From contig NZ_CP030117.1 of assembly GCF_001039275.2 (NCBI RefSeq), forward strand, positions 4,558,501 through 4,622,500: a DNA stretch of 64,000 nt. Reading direction: 5' to 3'. This DNA is from Brevibacillus brevis (GTDB lineage Bacteria > Bacillota > Bacilli > Brevibacillales > Brevibacillaceae). The notes below the pieces were generated by a model. That model was not told the origin of the DNA. It was given only the letters and a program-made list of their open reading frames with translations, and searched no databases. Below are positions 44,064 to 51,719 of this stretch, one piece after another (position 1 is the stretch's first letter; the number at the start of each line of letters is the position of its first letter). The position numbers and the translations under genes are program-made.

Positions 44064-44579
44064 TTACCTCGCGATAAAGTACTCGACGCTTTTTACGTTC
44101 GCTAGACTTATTTTCCCCGTTGTCCCTTGTAATTCTCTATCCTCGTCTGCATCCCAACTGGAGTCTCGCTTTCTATCCCACGCAAAGATACGTTCCCAGC
44201 TTTCCTCTTTTGAAATCATCCCTTTTCCTTGATGGTAATCTTCATACTCTTGTTCACTGTTAGCTAGGAAGTCATTATTTAATACCATGTGCCATTCATC
44301 ATAGTCAGATAGTAAAACCGATTGTTCGTCCAATTCAACTTTGATACGGACGAACTTTACACCACTTTCAAAATAGCCTGTACGCCTCAAATCAGGTTTG
44401 TTCACCCACAACCATATTGGAGATTCTCCCTCATATTTTGACAATCGCTTCTTCATCTGGTGAATCATCCATTCATATTCTTTAGGGAACATCGCGTACT
44501 CTCGTTCCCCTTGCAAATATCCCCGATCTTGAGACATATCCCATACTTCTTGGTTTTGGAGCGTCCAAAAAACTCTCAT
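44064..44579 (-). CDS. DUF3841-family protein
   Basis: A 171-residue protein matching the DUF3841 pattern: a start like RVFWTLQNQEVWD, the core YEWMIHQMKKRL...PIWLWVNKPDLRR (near 50-80) and EQSVLLSDYDEWHMVLNNDFL (near 103-124). No function is known for the family. ATG at 44579 is used because AGGGTG precedes it by 6 nt; the upstream 15 in-frame codons lack a site. It is soluble. Convergent with the DinB gene. Confidence 0.8.
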   Translation of the reverse strand: MRVFWTLQNQEVWDMSQDRGYLQGEREYAMFPKEYEWMIHQMKKRLSKYEGESPIWLWVNKPDLRRTGYFESGVKFVRIKVELDEQSVLLSDYDEWHMVLNNDFLANSEQEYEDYHQGKGMISKEESWERIFAWDRKRDSSWDADEDRELQGTTGKISLANVKSVEYFIAR

Positions 44580-44663
44580 ACCATACACCCTACTCCCATA
44601 TTTCAAGTAGCGCTCATTAAGCAATGATCAAGCAATAGTGTAACCGAAGTCGTGCAGTCTACA

Positions 44664-44698
44664 CAAAAAAAACGAGACCCTCGAATGGTCTCGTTTTT
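44664..44698. terminator. Terminator of the nitroreductase gene
   Basis: AAAACGAGACC pairs with GGTCTCGTTTT with A and T runs on both sides. The stem resembles the one at 44029-44060, but loops differ. Confidence 0.85.
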
Positions 44699-44702
44699 AC
44701 AT

Positions 44703-45245
44703 TTATTCGAACCGAGTGAACTTTTCTTCGGCGGGTGTGCGAGTGCGTGCTGCTGGTACATTTTCCTGATCGAAAAAACCGAGGTGCAGGAAACCAACGA
44801 CTTTCTCTCCTGGTGCAACACCCAAGATGGCGTGTGCCTTCGGGTCCCAGTTGTGCGCGTTTGTTTTCCAGACGACGCCTAATCCACGCTCCCATGCGAG
44901 CAACTGGAAGTTTTGAATGAGAGCTGCCGTCGCACTGAAATCTTCTTCCCATTGTTTTTGGCGCGGATCTTCTTTCATGATGACAACCAAATAAGCGGCT
45001 GGTTGGTTGTACATGTCTCTGCGCGCCTGATGGGCTTCTGGAGGATAGCAGGTGATCAGCTTCTCTACAAACGCTTCTTTTTTCTCTGACGATACAAACA
45101 TAAATCTCCATGGCTCACGAATACCATGGTTCGGCGCGTACACTGCGTCATTCAACAGCTCCAGAACAAGCTCTTCGGACACAGTATCTGGTTTATAGTC
45201 TTTTTTAATAGAGCGGCGCTCTCGAATGATTTTGGCAATGGACAC
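44703..45245 (-). CDS. Nitroreductase-family FMN protein
   Basis: A 180-residue flavoprotein of the NAD(P)H:FMN nitroreductase fold (YdjA/TdsD-like small branch). IIRERRSIKKDY near the start binds FMN phosphate; APNHGIREPWRFMFV and ALIQNFQLLAWERGLGVVWKT are family landmarks. It may reduce nitro compounds, quinones or flavins. GTG at 45245 is chosen because AGAGGGTG precedes it; the 27 codons upstream run through the promoter. A near-perfect Fur-box-like palindrome lies 35-49 nt upstream, so expression may respond to iron. Confidence 0.83.
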   Translation of the reverse strand: MSIAKIIRERRSIKKDYKPDTVSEELVLELLNDAVYAPNHGIREPWRFMFVSSEKKEAFVEKLITCYPPEAHQARRDMYNQPAAYLVVIMKEDPRQKQWEEDFSATAALIQNFQLLAWERGLGVVWKTNAHNWDPKAHAILGVAPGEKVVGFLHLGFFDQENVPAARTRTPAEEKFTRFE

Positions 45246-45279
45246 AACGGTCACCCTCTTCTCTTCGACTTTCACACTT

Positions 45280-45294
45280 TGATAATGGTTATCA
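45280..45294. promoter_or_regulatory. Fur-box-like palindrome
   Basis: TGATAATGGTTATCA matches the Bacillus Fur 7-1-7 consensus TGATAATNATTATCA at all but one position. It lies between the nitroreductase gene and the divergent SGNH hydrolase gene, closer to the former. Confidence 0.55.
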
Positions 45295-45411
45295 CTCTTA
45301 TTCAGAACATATGTTATCGCGTACACTCGGCAAAATCAAGTAAGAAGTAAACGAAACTGCACACCACGCTTACAGGGATATGGTAAACTTTTGGTCGAGG
45401 AGGGATGTAGC

Positions 45412-46128
45412 TTGGACGGACAGCGCCCAGCTCTCATAAAGCCCGGATTTTTCAGTATCGATGCGCCAGCAGACAGGCGACGCAACGAATTTGATTTTCA
45501 TAATGAAGCGCTGCTCTTCCATCAGCAGCCAGTCGATTTTGTTTTTTTCGGCGATTCCATCACGCATTGGTGGGATCTCGCTACCTTTTTTGGCCGGTCG
45601 GGTCAGACGATCGTCAATCGTGGAATCGGCGGTGACACAACCGAGCAGGCCGGCAGACGTTTTGCCGCGGATGTCCTCCAATTGAAGCCACGTTACGTGG
45701 TGATCATGATCGGGATAAACAATACGTGGGCGTTGGATACATTCTTGCCTTCCGACCGACTGACACCGCAAGAGATTTGCCAGCAGGTGACCACTGATGT
45801 AGAAGCAATGGTGCATGCGGCTCTCGAGCAAGGCATCCAGCCCATTCTTTGTTCCCTCCTGCCTACATGTATGGACCGATACGCACGCAATCGTGAGCGA
45901 AACGAGCTCGTCATCACTATCAATGAACGGTTTCAAGCGATTACTGAACAAACAGACTGTCTCTATGTCGATTATCACTCCCGCATGACGGACGCAGATG
46001 GCATTACACTGCGCAAGGAATTGGCCGACGACGGACTTCATCCGCATGTCCTCGGTTACCAGCTCATGGCGACCGTTCTGCGCGATACACTTTCTGCACG
46101 TGACATCGCACTTGGCACACCATCATGA
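45412..46128 (+). CDS. SGNH/GDSL-family hydrolase
   Basis: A 238-residue cytoplasmic esterase or deacetylase of the SGNH fold. Block I FFGDSITHWW carries the nucleophilic Ser near residue 46; block II has Gly in RGIGGDTTEQ; block III Asn in IGINNTWA; block V DGLHPH supplies the Asp and His near the C-terminus. No signal peptide. The start is probably TTG at 45412, 7 nt after GGAGGG (45399-45405); an in-frame TTG seven codons earlier lies upstream of that site. Substrates in this family include acetylated sugars and platelet-activating-factor-like lipids; not assignable. Confidence 0.82.
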   Translation: MDGQRPALIKPGFFSIDAPADRRRNEFDFHNEALLFHQQPVDFVFFGDSITHWWDLATFFGRSGQTIVNRGIGGDTTEQAGRRFAADVLQLKPRYVVIMIGINNTWALDTFLPSDRLTPQEICQQVTTDVEAMVHAALEQGIQPILCSLLPTCMDRYARNRERNELVITINERFQAITEQTDCLYVDYHSRMTDADGITLRKELADDGLHPHVLGYQLMATVLRDTLSARDIALGTPS

Positions 46129-46131
46129 ATG

Positions 46132-46168
46132 AAAAAAAGGATGCGGCTTCTTATGCCCATCCTTTTTT
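46132..46168. terminator. Bidirectional terminator
   Basis: AAAAAAAGGATG pairs with CATCCTTTTTT. Serves the SGNH hydrolase and the convergent SagB-type gene. Confidence 0.8.
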
Positions 46169-46173
46169 GTTGC

Positions 46174-46956
46174 TTATTCCGGTCGTCGGTCCGTCAGCCA
46201 ATGCCCACCTGCGATTTTGCCTACTGAAGCCATCAAAACAGACAAATGGGACGTGCCATCAATGCCTAAATATTTATTCATATCATGATCCATCCAGTGA
46301 CCAATCGTCGTTACCCCAAGCCCCAGTCCGTTTGCTACCAAATGCAGGTTCTGCGACACGTGCCCGGAATCCCACCAAATATAGCGGTACGCACGCTCTT
46401 TGTATTTGTCTTTCGTGCGATCCACCATGGCTGTCCAAACAAAATTGACAGCGGCCCGTCTTGTCACTTCTTGTTCTTCCGTGAACAGATAGGCGATCTC
46501 GGACGTGTCTTCTCTCTTCAGTCCCTCCAAGCACCAATTCTGTACATCCAGGTGATACAGGCCTTTCTCCAGCCCCTCCACGTTGTTGATCATCAGGTAC
46601 GTCTCAATCGGATACAGGGCGCCGGCAGACGGCGTTGTGCGTAATTGATAGTCTCCCAGATCATCTGTGATGCCCTGTGTACCCCACAGTAGGAGATTCA
46701 ATTCGTTAAGCGTCATGGGCTGCTTCAAGAAATTACGCTTGGATCTTCGGTTGGCGAGGACCTCCCACAAATCGACGGACGCCGGAAACTGCGGCTTGCC
46801 CAAATCAATGCGAATAAATACCTCTTCATAGCGCAAATACGTCGCCGGTCTTTTCGAAAAATCGTAACGAGAGGCCCAGCCTTTTTCCAGCTCGCCTACT
46901 CGGTAAGAGGTCGCCTCGATAAATTCATTTGCAATTCGCTGCCATTCGGGATGCAT
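46174..46956 (-). CDS. SagB/ThcOx-type dehydrogenase
   Basis: A 260-residue member of the nitroreductase superfamily, SagB/ThcOx branch: RRSKRNFLKQPMTLNELNLLLWGTQGI near residue 70 and RTTPSAGALYPIETYLMINNVEGLEKGLYHLD near 106 are the subfamily landmarks. In azole-peptide pathways such FMN enzymes oxidise thiazolines to thiazoles, but many stand alone, as here: no cyclodehydratase or precursor peptide gene is in sight. The divergent LysR gene 125 bp away may control it. Activity beyond FMN-dependent oxidation is not predictable. Confidence 0.85.
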   Translation of the reverse strand: MHPEWQRIANEFIEATSYRVGELEKGWASRYDFSKRPATYLRYEEVFIRIDLGKPQFPASVDLWEVLANRRSKRNFLKQPMTLNELNLLLWGTQGITDDLGDYQLRTTPSAGALYPIETYLMINNVEGLEKGLYHLDVQNWCLEGLKREDTSEIAYLFTEEQEVTRRAAVNFVWTAMVDRTKDKYKERAYRYIWWDSGHVSQNLHLVANGLGLGVTTIGHWMDHDMNKYLGIDGTSHLSVLMASVGKIAGGHWLTDRRPE

Positions 46957-47081
46957 CTATGTTCCTCCTCGTATGTTCTTGGTGGTGATGTCTTTTACTA
47001 TACGAAGCTCTTTTCCATTAGTAAAACAATGATTTATAATATTTTTCATAAGATAAAACTAATGAAAGGGAACGAGGAGAC

Positions 47082-47963
47082 ATGACGCTTACCCAACTGC
47101 AAGTGTTTGTCGCCGCAGCAAAAGCTGGTAGCTTCACGCGGGCAGCAGAAGAAATCGGCTTTACGCAATCCGCCGTCTCGCAAATGATTCAGACCCTGGA
47201 AAAAGAGCTAGGCGTCAGCCTTTTTCAGCGAAGTCGCAGCGGAATCACTCCGACGAGCATCGGAGAGCGAATGCTTGCGCACGCTCGCGACATTTTGAAC
47301 ATTACATCCTGCATGACGGAGGAAGCAAACGTGGCCCGCGGGATTTCGTCCGGTACCCTGCGTATTGCCTCGATCCCCAGCGTCGCCTCCCGCTTTTTAC
47401 CCGGACTTTTGGGCAGCTTTCGCAAGCGGTTTCCGGCCGTGGACATCCTGCTTTTGGAAGGCGATAGCGATGAAATTAGCAACTGGCTGCATAGCTCGGT
47501 TGTCGACATTGCCTTTACCGTTATGCCTGATAAAGAAATGCAAACGTTGCCGCTCTTGCAAGACGAAATGATGGTCATTTTGCCAGATACCCATCCTTTG
47601 AAGGACAGTCAAACCCTTCGTTTTTCCGAAATCGCGGAGCGTTGTTTTATCATGCCAAAGGATGGCTGTATCCGAAAAATGCTGCAAGAGAATCACATCA
47701 CCCCAACGGTTACGTTTGAAGTACGTGAGGTGTATACGATTCTGACCATGGTGCAGGAGTATATCGGCGTCACCATTATGCCTGAACTGTACATGCCACC
47801 TGTCATCCCCAAAGTCGTAGCGATCCCTCTGTCGCCCCCGATTACAAGGGAAGTGGTGCTCGCAGTGCGCAATTGGCAGTCGATCTCCCCACTCACGGCA
47901 GAGTTCGCCGTTCACAGCCAGCAATATGTAAAAGGTATAGACTTCACGCCAACGAGCAAGTAG
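47082..47963 (+). CDS. LysR-family transcriptional regulator
   Basis: A 293-residue regulator with winged helix (about 1-60; GSFTRAAEEIGFTQSAVSQMI) and LysR substrate domain (about 90-290). ATG at 47082 follows GAGGAG. It is divergent from the SagB-type gene and probably regulates it. Its last ~80 bp (47883-47963) are repeated exactly at 51720-51800, the left end of a duplicated segment, but this copy is intact. Effector unknown. Confidence 0.9.
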   Translation: MTLTQLQVFVAAAKAGSFTRAAEEIGFTQSAVSQMIQTLEKELGVSLFQRSRSGITPTSIGERMLAHARDILNITSCMTEEANVARGISSGTLRIASIPSVASRFLPGLLGSFRKRFPAVDILLLEGDSDEISNWLHSSVVDIAFTVMPDKEMQTLPLLQDEMMVILPDTHPLKDSQTLRFSEIAERCFIMPKDGCIRKMLQENHITPTVTFEVREVYTILTMVQEYIGVTIMPELYMPPVIPKVVAIPLSPPITREVVLAVRNWQSISPLTAEFAVHSQQYVKGIDFTPTSK

Positions 47964-48790
47964 CCACACGAACAAAGCCCTCGCCTATTGGGATTGGCGG
48001 GGCTTTTGGTGTGCGAGAAGCTCGGTTAGCCATTTTTCAAATTTGTTGGCACTCATGATTTCATGGGTAATAAACTCACCCTGATAAAACAAGCCAAAGG
48101 TCGTCCATATGACAGGCGCGTTCCGTGCTGCTTCCCTCGTTGTCAGCCTATACGCATGAAAGGGGACACTTTTCGCTTCCGCTACTTTTCTCAGCTCTTC
48201 CAAAACACCAACAGCAAATGGACACTGCGCTGTGTAATAAATGGTGACGCCTTTCTCCATTGGAGAAGTCGTTCCTATTTTCTTAAAGGACGGCATAGCA
48301 GCTTGTTCATTCCATTTCCATGCCACTAATTGAAAATACGGTTCTGCCTGGTCTGCCAGCTCAAACCCCATATGTTCAAAAAAACGCCTCTCACTCAAAT
48401 ACGGGTACTTGTTTTTCCCAACGATATGAACGATTCCGTCCATACCACGTTTGAACGCATCTTCCTTGCAATGATGCAACAATTGTTTCGCATACCCGTT
48501 CTCTTTATATCTGCCAGACACCCACAAGCAGTTGATATACATATAATTGGGCGCTTCAATAGGAACCCATGCCATTTCCGCAGGCAAGTACTCAATAAAC
48601 ACTTTTGCCCGCTCATCCAAGCGATAAAAAACCAATCCTTCATCCATTCGCTCTGTCAGCCACTTCTTCTTTTCAGCTACTGCACTCTCGTATTGTTTTG
48701 CACCTAATGCACAGCATATGTGCTCCGTTTCTATGTTCTTTTTCGTGATTTCTATATACCCCATTTTTTATCACCTCCACCTTTCCTCTG
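47883..48790. repeat. Duplicated segment, copy 1 (lysR 3' end + yoaP)
   Basis: About 908 bp repeated without indels at 51720-52627 in the same orientation (offset 3837). By eye, the first ~770 bp differ at about four positions; the last ~130 bp, at the 5' end of yoaP and its ribosome binding site, differ far more often. Confidence 0.9.
47985..48764 (-). CDS. yoaP: YoaP-like GNAT acetyltransferase, copy 1
   Basis: A 259-residue two-domain protein. The N-terminal half (about 1-150) is a GNAT acetyltransferase with the acetyl-CoA loop region VSGRYKENGYAKQLLHHC; the C-terminal half (about 170-250) is the YoaP domain, thioredoxin-like, with TAQCPFAVGVLEEL. It resembles B. subtilis YoaP in length and layout. 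Substrate unknown. GGAGGTGATAAAAA precedes the ATG. A nearly identical second copy (4 amino acid differences: residues near 4, 27, 117 and 178) lies at 51822-52601. Confidence 0.87.
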   Translation of the reverse strand: MGYIEITKKNIETEHICCALGAKQYESAVAEKKKWLTERMDEGLVFYRLDERAKVFIEYLPAEMAWVPIEAPNYMYINCLWVSGRYKENGYAKQLLHHCKEDAFKRGMDGIVHIVGKNKYPYLSERRFFEHMGFELADQAEPYFQLVAWKWNEQAAMPSFKKIGTTSPMEKGVTIYYTAQCPFAVGVLEELRKVAEAKSVPFHAYRLTTREAARNAPVIWTTFGLFYQGEFITHEIMSANKFEKWLTELLAHQKPRQSQ

Positions 48791-48829
48791 ACTCTGGATA
48801 AAAATGGTTGTTTTTTATTGCGTGCGAAT

Positions 48830-49213
48830 TTAAAGCTCTATTTCACCTGCTCGATCTTGCTCCAGATGAACAAGTGGAACAGGAGAGTAGATAAACGTAT
48901 CCCCGTCGTTTTCAAGCTTGTACATGATACAAAATAAAGCTGAACCTCTATGATCGCCACTCGGTATGGAGAAAATCATGGCTGGACAGCGCAGCTCAGC
49001 AGAATGAACGCTTGCACACAGATCTTTATAAGTCACAACAGCAAGGTTGTCGACATCAGCGAGATGCTGTTGACAATCCCCGATAACTTGCCTGTAATAC
49101 TCTATATTCTGATTATACTTATTCGCAAAGCTCTGCTTATACTCCTCAATGCTAAGAAAGCAACACTCCCAATCCAAAGGTGGGATACTTAACACATAGC
49201 GATAGAACTTCAA
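48830..49213 (-). CDS. Hypothetical protein, 127 residues
   Basis: No family recognised. Soluble, with several Cys and aromatic residues, a helical N-terminal half (SIEEYKQSFANKYNQNIEYYRQVIG) and a beta-rich C-terminal half ending DRAGEIEL. The ATG at 49213 follows an AGGAGG-like site (GGAATCAG further from it, weaker). It lies upstream of yoaP copy 1 on the same strand with a 65-bp gap and might be co-transcribed. The ~200 bp upstream, to 49417, show no feature. Confidence 0.55.
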   Translation of the reverse strand: MKFYRYVLSIPPLDWECCFLSIEEYKQSFANKYNQNIEYYRQVIGDCQQHLADVDNLAVVTYKDLCASVHSAELRCPAMIFSIPSGDHRGSALFCIMYKLENDGDTFIYSPVPLVHLEQDRAGEIEL

Positions 49214-49417
49214 CTTTCTGATTCCTCCTTTTTTGAAATCGAGCTATTATACGCGATCATTAAAGCATATAGGTATTTTCGGAAGGATCCATCCCGAAGT
49301 CTTAGACTCCATTGTGTTATTGAGCTATCGTCCGTTCGTTAAATTACAGCTTTAACTGATGATAAGGCTCACCGTAATGGGTGGACGGTCATTTTCTACT
49401 GATATGAAATAAGGCTA

Positions 49418-50398
49418 TCACAACAATAGCTCCATGGCTGCGCGTTCTTTATCCGCAATCTCGAGCAACAGCTTAGACGCGTGCACGAGCTCTTGGTGCT
49501 CACCTGTTCTTCCTGCATGGTCGATTGAAGCAGACACGCTAACCCACATTGGTGCGATCTCTGTAAACATAGAGTGGGCTTGTTCGATCCTCGGGTCCTC
49601 CAGCCGATCAGCACATTCTCTCAAATAATCCCTATACAGATTCCGAAATAAAGCGCCGCCGGTTCCCGCCCGCTCCATTAGCGTCGCGGTAAGACATAAA
49701 TCATGTTCGAAATTGTTGCTGCGAGAAGGCCACTTCAAGATTTCATTGCTCATTTTAACAACGCCTCTATTGCCAATATTCTGAATGGGCGGGTTCAGAT
49801 AGTCATGCGCATTCATGGTCAAGGATTCGCGCATAGCAGAAACAAGCGGAAGCAATGCGTCGTTTGGCTCGATCGTAAAGGAACGATTCCGGGAGCTCAT
49901 GGGTCCCTTTGCATTTCTGGCAGCGGCCAAGCTTGTCAAACTCGTCTTCACTAGTCCACCCTGTTGTCTGGTGTCCGCCAAGTAGGCGTATTCGTCATCT
50001 ATACCGTAAAGTACCGCATAGTGACCGGCGAAGTGCACTTTGTTCGTAAAATAATCCAAGTAATAGGCATCTAATTTAAGCCCAACCGGAATCCCGTGTT
50101 CGATGCTGCTTCGGACGTTCTGCCACGCCTTATTGACGGACGAGGTTTCTTGATATCTGACGTTCAAGCCGAGTCGTTCGGCGAGATAAGCGGTCAGTTT
50201 ATCCGGTTTTATCCTTCCTCCGATGAAGGGGAAGTCCATTCCCTTCGAATCCCAGTATATGAATCCAAGACCTTGCCCGAGTCCGAACAAAATCGGTTCA
50301 GACAGGTGGACTCCCGCATATTGCATTAAATTGCCCATGGCGGTTGTTTCGCAATGTTCGCCTTGATAAGGGATGAAACCTTCAATAAATTTGACCAT
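49418..50398 (-). CDS. BtrH-like N-terminal domain protein with DUF4872-type C-terminus
   Basis: A 326-residue protein. The N-terminal part (about 1-135) matches the butirosin-biosynthesis BtrH domain, a papain-like fold: GEHCETTAMGNLMQYAG holds the candidate nucleophilic Cys near residue 15, and KVHFAGHYAVLYGID with LADT near 125-145 the His and Asp. The rest (about 150-320) is helical, DUF4872-like. In butirosin synthesis BtrH transfers an acyl group from a carrier protein to the aminoglycoside; elsewhere the domain's role is unknown. It is co-transcribed with, and overlaps by 17 nt, a PadR regulator gene. ATG at 50398 follows GGAGGAGG. Confidence 0.8.
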   Translation of the reverse strand: MVKFIEGFIPYQGEHCETTAMGNLMQYAGVHLSEPILFGLGQGLGFIYWDSKGMDFPFIGGRIKPDKLTAYLAERLGLNVRYQETSSVNKAWQNVRSSIEHGIPVGLKLDAYYLDYFTNKVHFAGHYAVLYGIDDEYAYLADTRQQGGLVKTSLTSLAAARNAKGPMSSRNRSFTIEPNDALLPLVSAMRESLTMNAHDYLNPPIQNIGNRGVVKMSNEILKWPSRSNNFEHDLCLTATLMERAGTGGALFRNLYRDYLRECADRLEDPRIEQAHSMFTEIAPMWVSVSASIDHAGRTGEHQELVHASKLLLEIADKERAAMELLL

Positions 50399-50954
50399 GG
50401 CTACTTGCCTCCTCCAATAATTCATGTATGAAACGTCTAACGAACGCTTGCTCGCTCTCGATTAAGCTGAATGGATGCAAGAACAACGCCCTTACGTTCA
50501 GCGGCAAGCTAGCTCCGCCTTGTGACTCGTACTTCTGTCTTATTTTTATCGAGGCTTGTTCAAGAAAATCCAGTCGTTTCCGTAAAGCAATGACGGCCTC
50601 TTCCTTCCCGATATGGGGCAAAGCGGCCAAACCGAGATCGAAGCGATTGTCCCGTTCCCGTGTAGACGACAGACTATCAAGAATTTCATTTCTCAGCTTA
50701 CGTATACCCACTTCGGTGAGGGCAAACCGGGTCGGCGCTGGCCCCTTGCCGGATTTCTCGTCGGATGTCTCAGGTGAGATCCATCCTTTATCGCTAAGTT
50801 TCTTCAATCCTGTATATATCGAGGTTGTACCGATATTCGCCCATTCTTTATAACCTCGCTGTTCGACTAACTTCATAATATCGTATCCGGAAGCTTGACG
50901 ATGTTCCGCGATCATTTGCAGGAGCATGAATTCGACATTCGATAATGTATGCAT
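50382..50954 (-). CDS. PadR-family transcriptional regulator
   Basis: A 190-residue regulator with PadR winged helix (about 1-85, LLQMIAEHRQASGYDIMKLV, TSIYTGLKKLSDKGWI) and a C-terminal helical dimerisation domain (about 95-185) of the Vir_act_alpha_C type. It overlaps the BtrH-like gene by 17 nt, so both are made together. A perfect 18-bp palindrome 22 nt upstream of its ATG is a likely autoregulatory operator. PadR proteins often sense antibiotics or phenolic compounds; the ligand here is unknown. Confidence 0.88.
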   Translation of the reverse strand: MHTLSNVEFMLLQMIAEHRQASGYDIMKLVEQRGYKEWANIGTTSIYTGLKKLSDKGWISPETSDEKSGKGPAPTRFALTEVGIRKLRNEILDSLSSTRERDNRFDLGLAALPHIGKEEAVIALRKRLDFLEQASIKIRQKYESQGGASLPLNVRALFLHPFSLIESEQAFVRRFIHELLEEASSHGQIY

Positions 50955-50975
50955 AGAGAGACTCCTTATCTTTAG

Positions 50976-50993
50976 TATTTCATATATGAAATA
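50976..50993. promoter_or_regulatory. Perfect palindrome, probable PadR operator
   Basis: TATTTCATATATGAAATA, 18 bp and fully symmetric, lies 22-39 nt upstream of the padR start. The remaining sequence to 51186 has no gene; the next reading frame on plus is the MFS remnant. Confidence 0.65.
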
Positions 50994-51186
50994 TAACGCA
51001 GGTGTAATAAAAATTCAATAACCGAATCAGCTAGAAAACTACAGCTTGAGAATGTTCAAATCAGGAACTGACGAACTTCCGAATGTACCGGTCTAGAGGT
51101 TGATAATGAAAGCGCAAGATCTTGAAACGTACATTCCCCTATACTAAAAATGGAAATTAGTTGTAACGAAAAATGGGGGAACGAAC

Positions 51187-51719
51187 ATGGGTAACAAGGT
51201 GGAAGGATTGTTAACTAACGCAGATTTTCGCAGGCTCTAGATTGGGCAAACTGCATCACAGTTTGGGACTCAGGTTGCATTATTAGGAATGCCATTAGTG
51301 GCAGCTCTCTATTTAGGGGCCAGTCCCATGCAAATGGGGTTGCTTGGTTTTGCCGAGTATGCGTCATTCATCATTTTCGGTTTGCTCGCTGGTGTATGGA
51401 TAGACAGATTTCCCCGGCGACCAATTCTTGTCGCCGCTAACTTTTTCAGGGGTGCATTACTGCTCATTGTGCCACTGACAGCCCTAACTGGATTCCTGAA
51501 TATGACAGTTCTATATTTGGTTGCCTTCATAGTGGGGATCTGTACTGTCTTTTTTGATGTTGCTTATACATCCTTTTTGCCTTCCATTGTGAGTAAGGAG
51601 CAGCTTGTTGATGGGAATAGCAAGCTAGAGACAAGTAAATCTACCGCGCAAATTGCTGGGCCGGGTTTATCAGGTGGACTGGAACAGTTAATAACCGCTC
51701 CTTTTGCAATATGGTTCAC
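51187..51719 (+). pseudogene. MFS transporter pseudogene: nonsense codon and 3' truncation
   Basis: The remnant begins with ATG after GGGGGA and reads GNKVEGLLTNADFRRL, then an in-frame TAG at 51238-51240 (codon 18, where relatives usually have Trp), then IGQTASQFGTQVALLG and about 160 residues of a major facilitator exporter of the MFS_3/enterobactin-exporter-like type. Motif A is GLLAGVWIDRFPRRPIL. At 51720 the frame runs into the duplicated lysR/yoaP segment, so about 60% of the transporter (roughly helices 6-12) is missing. It cannot make a functional pump. A restart at an internal ATG or GTG would give only a fragment. Confidence 0.88.

Noticed and set aside
44029-44698. Two terminators with the same AAAACGAGACC stem, suggesting a mobile repeat
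   Set aside because: Loops and flanks differ; both are simple terminators of neighbouring genes, and short GC stems recur by chance.
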